From: Nocardia cerradoensis NBRC 101014
GTDB lineage: Bacteria; Actinomycetota; Actinomycetes; Mycobacteriales; Mycobacteriaceae
Assembly: GCF_000308535.1 (NCBI RefSeq)
Contig: NZ_BAFW01000388.1
Coordinates: forward strand, 1 to 64,000
Length of the DNA: 64,000 nucleotides
Reading direction: 5' to 3'
This document shows, piece after piece, positions 57,692 to 64,000 of this stretch. Every line of letters begins with the position of its first letter. Within the stretch, counting starts at the first letter, position 1. Below the pieces are notes generated by a model that was given only the letters and a program-made list of their open reading frames with translations, did not search any database and was not told where the DNA came from. Made by a program: the position numbers and the translations under genes.

Positions 57692-58354
57692 TCACTTCTC
57701 CAGGTACGCGACCATTCCGTCGATGAGTCCTTGGATGGCGTCGTCGAGGTTGCCGTAGGTACCGAGGGTGCGTTCGGAGGTGATACCGCGCATGGCGGCG
57801 GGGATGAGGGCGGCGACCCGGCGGATCTTCACCGGGTCGACGCCCAGGTCGGCGAACGCACGTTCACATGCCTTGTCCCAGTTGGGTTTCCACGAGGCGA
57901 GTTCGGCGGCGGTCAAAGGATAGTCGCGTTCGAGTTCGGCGTGGTCGCGGGGCAGAGCGGCGCGCAGAGTCTCGATGGCGAGGGATTCGGGCCGGCGCAA
58001 ACCGATCGCCATCGTGTTGATCAGAGCGCTGACCCGTTCCGCCAGGGTCCCTTCCGTCGCGATGCCGGCGGGCAGGTCACCGCGCTTGTCGGCGGTGTAG
58101 CGGAGCACCGCCGCCCACAGTCCGTCGATATCGCCGAACTGATATTTCACGACTCCCCAGGTGGCGCCGATGTCGCGGGCGATCCGGTTGCCGGATACGG
58201 CCGCGGGGTCGCCGGTGGCCAGCGAGGTGATCGCGGCTTCGAGCATGGCCTCACGCGACTGGATACCCCGCTTGTTCGCCCGCCGCCCGGTCACCTCTAC
58301 ATCCGTCACGACGGTCGATAATACCGCCTCTGAACTCGCGACATCCAGTTTCAA
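57692..58354 (-). CDS. TetR-family regulator of the Rieske locus
   Basis: 220 residues. Helix-turn-helix at about 25-75 (GIQSREAMLEAAITSLATGD, SGNRIARDIGATWGVVKYQF) and a helical ligand domain. The start is probably TTG 58354, 6 bases after AGAGGG; GTG 58306 gives a shorter protein. Divergent from the Rieske oxygenase gene, with a perfect palindromic operator over the TTG's own leader (58356-58386), so it should repress both directions. Ligand probably a steroid- or terpenoid-like catabolite; inferred from the target. Confidence 0.87.
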   Translation of the reverse strand: MKLDVASSEAVLSTVVTDVEVTGRRANKRGIQSREAMLEAAITSLATGDPAAVSGNRIARDIGATWGVVKYQFGDIDGLWAAVLRYTADKRGDLPAGIATEGTLAERVSALINTMAIGLRRPESLAIETLRAALPRDHAELERDYPLTAAELASWKPNWDKACERAFADLGVDPVKIRRVAALIPAAMRGITSERTLGTYGNLDDAIQGLIDGMVAYLEK

Positions 58355-58355
58355 C

Positions 58356-58386
58356 GAACCCTCTTGTTTTCTTTCATAGAGGGTTC
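58356..58386. promoter_or_regulatory. TetR operator, 9-bp arms
   Basis: GAACCCTCT (58356-58364), 13-bp spacer, AGAGGGTTC (58378-58386), perfect inverted repeat immediately before the TetR start and 77 bases before the oxygenase ATG. Confidence 0.78.
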
Positions 58387-58462
58387 TACGCTTGTGTCGC
58401 CGGGCGCGGGTTCAGCAGTCCGCGCCGCGGCGTACAGCCCTCGCCGAACGTGGAGGATCGAG

Positions 58463-59515
58463 ATGGCAAAACCACCCTTGTCGATGGAGCCGACGGGCTG
58501 GTTCCAGGTCGCGTGGTGCACCGAGATTCCCATCGGCGCGGTCCACAAGATGAAGTACTTCGGCCGCGAGATGGTCGCGTGGCGCTCCGCATCGGGGCAG
58601 CTGGCGGTGTTCGACGCGTATTGCGAACATCTCGGTGCGCATCTGGGCTACGGCGGGCGCGTCGACGGCGAGAACCTGGTGTGCCCGTTCCACGGATGGG
58701 AGTGGAATCGGCAGGGGCGCAACGTCTGCATCCCCTACGAGTCACATCCCAACAAGGGTCGCCGCATCCGCAGCTATCCGGTCGTCGAACGCAACGAGGC
58801 CGTGTGGATCTGGTACGACATCGACGGTCGCGCACCGTATTTCGAGGTGCCGGACATCTTCGAGGCGTTCGGCGACGACAAGACCGCCGCCGACTATTAC
58901 CCGCCGGTGCCGGCGGCCACACTGTTCCGGCCGGGGCTGGAACTGCATCCGCAGTACATCATGGAGAACGGCGTCGACTTCGCGCATTTCAAGGTCGTGC
59001 ACAAGACGCCGTTCGTGCCGGAGTTCACCCGCCACGATTTCTCCGGCCCGGTGTCCTACGTGGATTTCACCATCGCCTTCGACGAGGGCGTCAGCGAATC
59101 GGACGTCAGCAGTGGCGTGGAGTCCATCAACGCCGGGCTGGGCTGTTCGATCACCAAGAGCTGGGGCATGGTCGACAACCGCACCATGCCCGCGGTGACC
59201 CCGGTGGACGCATACACCTCCGACGTCCGGTTCACGGTGTGGATCGGCCGCAAGCCGGGCGACGACAGCCCGGAGATCACCCGGTACGGCAAGACGATGG
59301 CCGATTTCGTCATCGAACAGTTCGAGGCCGACATCGACATCTGGGCACACCAGCGCTACTCCGATCCACCCGCGTTGAGCCGCAAGGAATTTCAGGGATT
59401 CACGGCGCTGCGCCAGTGGGCGCAGCAGTTCTATCCCGACGGCGGCCCCGCGGGTACCGACCCCCACCGGCCCCACAGCGGCGCAGTAGTTCCCGCGGCC
59501 GACGCGACCGCCTGA
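58463..59515 (+). CDS. Rieske non-haem iron oxygenase (KshA-like)
   Basis: 350 residues. Rieske [2Fe-2S] ligands CxH at 54-56 (YCEHLGAH) and CxxH at 74-77 (CPFHGWE); mononuclear iron set Asp172, His175, His180 in NGVDFAHFKVVH. Resembles the oxygenase component of 3-ketosteroid 9alpha-hydroxylase and related terpenoid hydroxylases. GGAGG precedes the ATG. No reductase component is adjacent. The dehydrogenase-like gene begins 39 bases later, so they form an operon under the TetR protein. Confidence 0.88.
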   Translation: MAKPPLSMEPTGWFQVAWCTEIPIGAVHKMKYFGREMVAWRSASGQLAVFDAYCEHLGAHLGYGGRVDGENLVCPFHGWEWNRQGRNVCIPYESHPNKGRRIRSYPVVERNEAVWIWYDIDGRAPYFEVPDIFEAFGDDKTAADYYPPVPAATLFRPGLELHPQYIMENGVDFAHFKVVHKTPFVPEFTRHDFSGPVSYVDFTIAFDEGVSESDVSSGVESINAGLGCSITKSWGMVDNRTMPAVTPVDAYTSDVRFTVWIGRKPGDDSPEITRYGKTMADFVIEQFEADIDIWAHQRYSDPPALSRKEFQGFTALRQWAQQFYPDGGPAGTDPHRPHSGAVVPAADATA

Positions 59516-59554
59516 GCATCGTCACACCTCAGCCAACACACCGAAAGGCACGCT

Positions 59555-60640
59555 ATGAGCACGTCCGACACGATCCGGGTATTCCAGGTCGCCACCGGCA
59601 ATCTCGGCACCGAGATGATCGGGCGGATCCGGAACCATCCGGATCTCGAACTCGTCGGGCTCCACTCCTACACGCCCGAGAAGATCGGCCGCGACGCCGG
59701 TGAGATCGTCGGCCTCGACCCGATCGGCGTCACCGCGACCGGCACCGTCGAGGAGATCATCGCCGCGCGCCCCGACGTCCTCACCTTCCACGGCGTGTTC
59801 CCCGACGAAGACCTCTACGAGAAGGTGCTCGAAGCGGGCATCAACGTGGTCACCACCGCGGATTGGATCACCGGTTTCCACCGCGACACCAACCATGCCC
59901 ATCCCTCGGGCCGCAAGGTCAGCGAGGTGATCCAGGCCGCGTGCGAGCGCGGAAACGCCACCTTCTACGGCACCGGCATGAACCCGGGCCTGTGCCAGAT
60001 CCTGGGCATCGTGCACACCGCCGACGTCGCCGACATCGAGAACGTCACCGTCACCGAATCGGTCGACGTCTCCTGCCACCATTCCGTCGACACCTGGAAG
60101 GCGGTGGGCTACGGCCGCCCGATCGACGACCCCACGATCCCGGACTCGCTCTACCAGTACACCGCCGTGTTCGCCGACTCGGTCTACCTCATGGCCGACG
60201 CCTTCGGCCTCGAGCTAGACGAAGTGACGTTCAGCTACGAACTCGGCGCCTGCACCAAGGACGTCGACCTCGGCTGGTACTTCATGCCCAAGGGCTCACT
60301 CGGCGCCAACTACATCAAGTATCAGGGCATGGTCGACGGCGTCGCGCGCGTGGAGACCCATCTCGAATGGCAGATGACGCCGCACACCGACCCGTCGTGG
60401 GAGATCAAGGGCTGCTACATCACTCAGGTGACCGGCGACCCCAACATCTACAGCAAGCACATGATCTTCCCGCGCAAGGGTTTCGACCTGTCGAACCCGG
60501 AGAACTTCGCCTCGATCGGCATGACCGTCACCGGCCTGCCGGCGCTGAACGCCATCCGCTCCGTAGTCGCCGCGCGCCCCGGCATCATCACCAGCGCGGA
60601 CCTGCCGCTGCGCAGCTTCGCGGGACGCTTCAAGATCTGA
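59555..60640 (+). CDS. NAD(P)H-dependent amine dehydrogenase-like (DapB-N fold)
   Basis: 361 residues. RVFQVATGNLGTEMIGRI at the N-terminus, TFYGTGMNPGLCQILG at about 140 and EWQMTPHTDPSWEIKGCYIT late in the substrate domain. A clear paralogue of the protein at 7118-8149 (same motifs, same length class). Follows the Rieske oxygenase and probably handles its product or side chain. ATG 59555 with GAAAGG upstream. Substrate unknown. Confidence 0.85.
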   Translation: MSTSDTIRVFQVATGNLGTEMIGRIRNHPDLELVGLHSYTPEKIGRDAGEIVGLDPIGVTATGTVEEIIAARPDVLTFHGVFPDEDLYEKVLEAGINVVTTADWITGFHRDTNHAHPSGRKVSEVIQAACERGNATFYGTGMNPGLCQILGIVHTADVADIENVTVTESVDVSCHHSVDTWKAVGYGRPIDDPTIPDSLYQYTAVFADSVYLMADAFGLELDEVTFSYELGACTKDVDLGWYFMPKGSLGANYIKYQGMVDGVARVETHLEWQMTPHTDPSWEIKGCYITQVTGDPNIYSKHMIFPRKGFDLSNPENFASIGMTVTGLPALNAIRSVVAARPGIITSADLPLRSFAGRFKI

Positions 60641-60772
60641 GCTCTCGGCAGCCGCATCCCGGCTCTTCGCATGAATCGCTCATGCACGGGGTGCGGCTGA
60701 ATCTCGTTGCGGGCTTTCGCCGTCCGAGGCGGTTAGGGTTGGGCAAAGGGGTTGCCTGATCGGAGGTGTGGG

Positions 60773-61204
60773 ATGGCTGATTTATTTTCCACCGCGTTGC
60801 GGGCTCATCAGTGGCTCTACGAGAAGTCGGACGGGTACGTGGGGCACCGGCTGCTGTTCGGAAATCCCACCCTGCTGTTGCGGACCGTGGGGCGCAAGAC
60901 GGGGCAGCCGCGGACCAGTGCGCTGACCTATGCGCGCGACGGTGAGGACTATCTGGTGACGGCGTCCAACGGCGGGTCGCCGCGGCCGCCGGGGTGGCTG
61001 GCGAATGTGAAGGCGGCGCCCGAGTGTGAGATCCAGGTCGGGCATCGGCGGATTCCGGTGACCGCGCGGCCGACGTATCCGGACGACAGCGACTACGCGC
61101 GGCGGTGGACGCTGGTCGACAAGGTCAACAAGGGCCGGTACACGCAGTATCAGAAGATGACCGATCGGCCCATATCGGTGGTGGTGCTCAGCCCGCGGAA
61201 GTGA
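60773..61204 (+). CDS. Deazaflavin (F420)-dependent nitroreductase-family protein
   Basis: 143 residues, split-barrel fold of Ddn type: LLRTVGRKTGQPRTSALTYA and YLVTASNGGSPRPPGWLANV with APECEIQVGHRRIPVTA. Binds F420H2 and reduces quinones or nitro compounds. CGGAGG precedes the ATG at 60773. Monocistronic. Confidence 0.88.
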   Translation: MADLFSTALRAHQWLYEKSDGYVGHRLLFGNPTLLLRTVGRKTGQPRTSALTYARDGEDYLVTASNGGSPRPPGWLANVKAAPECEIQVGHRRIPVTARPTYPDDSDYARRWTLVDKVNKGRYTQYQKMTDRPISVVVLSPRK

Positions 61205-61274
61205 CGCGGGCGGCGGTCGGACCGGTCACATTCGTCCGGATCGCTTGGTTTTCGGGCAAAGGTTTCGCTATCCT

Positions 61275-61403
61275 CGCTTCCGAGGGGAGTACTTCCCAAG
61301 CGCCACACCGGTCAGTACGGATTCCGCCGTCGGGATCCCCGGATGGCCACCCGGATATCGGGTGAAGGAGACCTCGGGTGCTTACGCATACCCGAGGAGA
61401 CCT
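61275..61403 (+). ncRNA. Probable yybP-ykoY (Mn2+) riboswitch leader of TerC gene
   Basis: The 129 bases before the TerC start contain GAGGGGAGTACTTCCC (matching the conserved GGGGAGUA loop of the yybP-ykoY family), GGTCAGTACGG and AAGGAGACCT, and end in a hairpin CCTCGGGT/ACCCGAGG (61372-61397) that covers part of the GAGGAG ribosome site. This family senses Mn2+ and commonly precedes TerC/MntP-type transporters, as here. The exact fold needs covariance scoring. Confidence 0.72.
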
Positions 61404-62423
61404 GTGAATTCGTCCGTTCTCGCAGCCGAACAGCTGCACACCATCGGTAGTCCGTGGCTGTGGGTCGCCACCATCGCCGGTGTGCTGGTGCTGCTCGCGC
61501 TGGACTTCGTCGTCACTCGTAAACCGCACGAGGTGTCGATGCGGGAGGCGGTCGGCTGGACCGTGTTCTACCTGGCGTTGCCGGTCGCGTTCTTCGGCAT
61601 TCTGTGGGCCGGATTCGGGTCGAAGCCTGCCACGGAGTTCATCACCGGTTATCTGCTGGAGAAGTCGCTCTCGGTGGACAACCTGTTCGTCTTCATGCTG
61701 CTGCTGGCGGCCTTCGCGGTCCCGGCGGTGCTGGCGCAACGGGTGCTGCTGTTCGGCATCGTGGGCGCGCTGGTGCTGCGCGGCATCTTCATCGCCGTCG
61801 GCGCGGCCGCGCTCGCCTCGCTGGACTGGGCGTTCCTGCTGTTCGGCGCGGTTTTGCTGCTCACCGCGCTCAAGCTGATCCGCGACGCGGTCACCGGGCA
61901 GGAACAGGAAGTCGACATCTCCCGGATGCGCTCGGTGCGCCTGATGCGCAGGCTGATGCCTGTCACCGACGACTACCGCGGCACGAAGATGGCCGTGCGG
62001 GAGGCCGGCCGCCGCGCCCTGACCCCGCTCGCCCTGGTGGTCACCGCCGTCATGGCCACCGACCTGGTGTTCGCCATCGACTCGGTGCCCGCGGTCTACG
62101 GCGTCACCGGCGACCCGTACCTGGTGTTCGCCACCAACGCCTTCGCCCTGCTGGGGCTGCGCGCCCTCTACTTCGTCCTGCAGGCGGTTCTGGCGCGCCT
62201 CGTCCACCTCGCCTACGGCCTGGCGGTGATCCTCGGCTTCATCGGCGTCAAACTCGTGCTGCACTGGGCACACGGTTACTGGGATTGGCTGCCGGAGATC
62301 CCCACCGCCGCCTCCCTGCTGGTGATCGTGGTGGTGCTCGGCGCGGTGACCGTGACCAGCCTGCTGGCCACCCGGGGGGAGAAGGACGGCGACTCCGCCA
62401 CCGTCGACACTCCCGCTCGATAG
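61404..62423 (+). CDS. TerC/Alx-family integral membrane transporter
   Basis: 339 residues, about nine helices. EKSLSVDNLFVFMLLLAAFA and TDLVFAIDSVPAVYGVTGDP carry the conserved intramembrane Asp/Asn/Glu residues of TerC proteins, a family now linked to Mn2+ export. GTG 61404 follows GAGGAGACC. Its leader is a probable Mn2+ riboswitch. The C-terminal tail is short and acidic. Confidence 0.9.
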   Translation: MNSSVLAAEQLHTIGSPWLWVATIAGVLVLLALDFVVTRKPHEVSMREAVGWTVFYLALPVAFFGILWAGFGSKPATEFITGYLLEKSLSVDNLFVFMLLLAAFAVPAVLAQRVLLFGIVGALVLRGIFIAVGAAALASLDWAFLLFGAVLLLTALKLIRDAVTGQEQEVDISRMRSVRLMRRLMPVTDDYRGTKMAVREAGRRALTPLALVVTAVMATDLVFAIDSVPAVYGVTGDPYLVFATNAFALLGLRALYFVLQAVLARLVHLAYGLAVILGFIGVKLVLHWAHGYWDWLPEIPTAASLLVIVVVLGAVTVTSLLATRGEKDGDSATVDTPAR

Positions 62424-62479
62424 GAAGCACGCGGGCACCGGAGTTGTCCCGCACCGAAAATCCGACATACCGTGGGCCG

Positions 62480-62998
62480 GTGCTGTCCCGCTTCCGGCGT
62501 ATCGATCCGGTCCGCACTCGGCGCGCCGCCGATGCGCTGCGATTGCCGGAGGCCGTCTTCAAGACCTGCCCCTGCCAGCCGCGAGATGTGGTGGAAACCG
62601 GTCTGCGGCATTGGTTGCGGTGCTGCGGTGCGGCAATGGCCGACGACCAGGTGATCGGAATGCCGTCCCATGCCGTGGACGAGGCATGGCACGGTTTGAT
62701 CCTGTGCACCGGGCGATATCGCGACTTCTGCGATGCCTCGTACGGCCGGTTCCTGCACCATTTCCCCGAGGGAGACGGCTACGGCGGCGGCAGCGGTGTG
62801 CCGATGGCGACTCAGCTCGGACGCACCGTCGTCGCCTGGTCCATGGTCGCCGCCCCAGGCGAGAAGTGCGTGCTGTGGGATCTGGATGCCGTTGTGGGAG
62901 TGGAGAATCCGTGGGGCGTGCCGCCGGAGCGGGTCGCCGAGGTGGAAACCGCCCTGGGTGAGATCGCCGGGGGCGCACCGCACCGCTCCCCTGGGTAG
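62480..62998 (+). CDS. Conserved hypothetical (GRDP-like HxxY motif)
   Basis: 172 residues from GTG 62480. The motif VDEAWHGLILCTGRYRDFCD and YGRFLHHFPEGD is the actinobacterial version of the glycine-rich-domain-protein family motif with conserved Trp/His/Tyr/Phe. Cys-rich N-terminal part FKTCPCQPRDV and WLRCCGAAM. Function unknown. Follows terC by 56 bases, maybe co-transcribed. Confidence 0.7.
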   Translation: MLSRFRRIDPVRTRRAADALRLPEAVFKTCPCQPRDVVETGLRHWLRCCGAAMADDQVIGMPSHAVDEAWHGLILCTGRYRDFCDASYGRFLHHFPEGDGYGGGSGVPMATQLGRTVVAWSMVAAPGEKCVLWDLDAVVGVENPWGVPPERVAEVETALGEIAGGAPHRSPG

Positions 62999-63218
62999 CG
63001 GCGGGCCGGATCCGCCCCGGGCGCTCTGCCCGGAGACAGTGACCGCCATGCCGGTCGGCGACCGCGAATCGGTGAACCGGTTGTTGCGCAGCCCCGGCTG
63101 CGATCCGGCCGGTTGCTCCCGCCCGAAAGCGTGATAGCCCGCTCGGCGCAACGGTGCCATGATCGATGGCAGGAGCCCGGTCGCGGGCGTGCCGGGCGTT
63201 TCGCATGGTGGTGACGCT

Positions 63219-64000
63219 ATGGACGTTGCGACGTTTGCCGCATTCATCGTGGGGGCCGGGGCGGTGTGTGTCGGAGTCGCGTTCGGGACCGGATTGCGGG
63301 TGGTGCAGCAGTACGAGCGCGGGCTGGTGTTCCGGTTCGGGCGGGTGCGGGCGGTGCGTAAACCGGGGTTGCGGGTGCTCATTCCGTTCGTGGACAAGAT
63401 GCGCAAGGTGCCGATGCAGGTCGTGACGATGCCGGTGCCGGGCCAGGAGGGCATCACGCGTGACAACGTGACCGTGCGGGTCGACGCCGTGGTGTACTTC
63501 CGGGTGATCGACCCGACGCAGGCGGTGATCGAGGTCCAGGACTATCTGTTCGCCGTGGAGCAGGTGGCGCAGACGTCGCTGCGCTCGATCATCGGCAAGA
63601 GCGAACTCGACGATCTGCTGTCCAACCGCGAACAGTTGAACAAGGGCCTGGAGTTGATGATCGACAGCCCGGCCCTCGCCTGGGGCGTGCACATCGACCG
63701 GGTGGAGATCAAGGATGTGGCGCTGCCGGAGTCGCTGAAACGGTCGATGTCGCGGCAGGCGGAGGCCGAGCGCGAACGCCGCGCCCGCGTCATCACCGCC
63801 GAGGGCGAGCTCCAGGCCTCGCGCAAGCTGACCGACGCCGCCGAACGCATGGCGACCGCCCCGGCCGCGTTGCAGTTGCGACTGCTCCAAACCGTCGTCG
63901 AGGTTGCGGCAGAGAAGAATTCGACGCTGGTCCTCCCGTTCCCGGTGGAGCTGCTGCGTTTCCTGGAACGATCGACGCCCGCGGAAGCGAGCGCGCCGCC
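63219..64000 (+). CDS. Band-7/SPFH (slipin-like) protein, 3'-truncated by window
   Basis: At least 260 residues, open to the window end. N-terminal membrane helix FAAFIVGAGAVCVGVAFGTG, then the SPFH domain (VVQQYERGLVFRFGRVR, QEGITRDNVTVRVDAVVYFR) and coiled coil EAERERRARVITAEGELQAS. Membrane-raft scaffold or protease regulator, as in slipins. ATG 63219 (GGACGTTGCG follows); no partner protease is visible before the window ends. Confidence 0.88.
   Translation, partial: MDVATFAAFIVGAGAVCVGVAFGTGLRVVQQYERGLVFRFGRVRAVRKPGLRVLIPFVDKMRKVPMQVVTMPVPGQEGITRDNVTVRVDAVVYFRVIDPTQAVIEVQDYLFAVEQVAQTSLRSIIGKSELDDLLSNREQLNKGLELMIDSPALAWGVHIDRVEIKDVALPESLKRSMSRQAEAERERRARVITAEGELQASRKLTDAAERMATAPAALQLRLLQTVVEVAAEKNSTLVLPFPVELLRFLERSTPAEASAP

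Overview
High-GC actinobacterial chromosome, best matched by a mycolic-acid-containing member of the Mycobacteriales, probably Nocardia or a close relative. The main support is the block at 21.3-32.0 kb: ahpE, a DUF3052 gene, a lipoprotein gene, aceE, mabR, fabD, acpM, kasA and accD6, in the same order as Mycobacterium tuberculosis Rv2238c-Rv2247 but with no kasB. F420/mycothiol-type protein families, many GTG/TTG starts and near-absence of long non-coding DNA agree. No rRNA, prophage, transposase or CRISPR array is visible.

Layout. 0-7 kb is a light-response cluster: crtI (cut by the window edge) and crtB, facing a minus-strand run lipocalin - photolyase - SDR/DUF2867 protein, with a divergent LitR/CarH-like MerR regulator and two 11-bp direct repeats in the divergent promoter. 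7-9.7 kb holds an amine-dehydrogenase-like/SDR pair, a glyoxalase remnant and a membrane protein. 9.7-16 kb is a PucR-type regulator followed by a complete E3-E1alpha-E1beta-E2 pyruvate dehydrogenase-type operon, separate from the single-chain AceE at 23-26 kb. 16-21.3 kb is accessory: a Trp-rich secreted peptide, a thioesterase, an XRE regulator with an SDR, an AraC remnant, a DUF35 protein, a VapBC pair and tRNA-Val with its terminator.

21.3-32 kb is the conserved FAS-II/mycolate block, with a sequence matching the MabR operator in front of fabD and strong hairpins after aceE, kasA and accD6. 32-41 kb has DUF3145, two serine hydrolases, a MerR/hydrolase divergent pair, a stand-alone trpB, a kinase-like phosphotransferase and a fused PabA-PabB. 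41.4-43.1 kb encodes the most unusual protein of the window, a TerD-like/DUF2510/zinc-ribbon/TerB-like/PH-like/HNH-nuclease fusion. 43-52 kb has a small ribbon-helix-helix/VOC/methyltransferase operon behind a perfect 20-bp palindrome, an SDR/IclR divergent pair with an acyl-CoA ligase, and a PiT phosphate transporter operon preceded by a 28-bp-arm hairpin.

52.7-64 kb has two maleylpyruvate-isomerase-like proteins, tRNA-Met(CAT), an SRPBCC protein, an F420-type LLM oxidoreductase, a MerR regulator, a TetR/Rieske-oxygenase divergent locus with a palindromic operator and a downstream amine-dehydrogenase-like gene, a Ddn-like reductase, a TerC transporter behind a probable yybP-ykoY (manganese) leader, and a Band-7/SPFH protein cut by the window end. 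All function calls are from reading the sequence; no database search was run.
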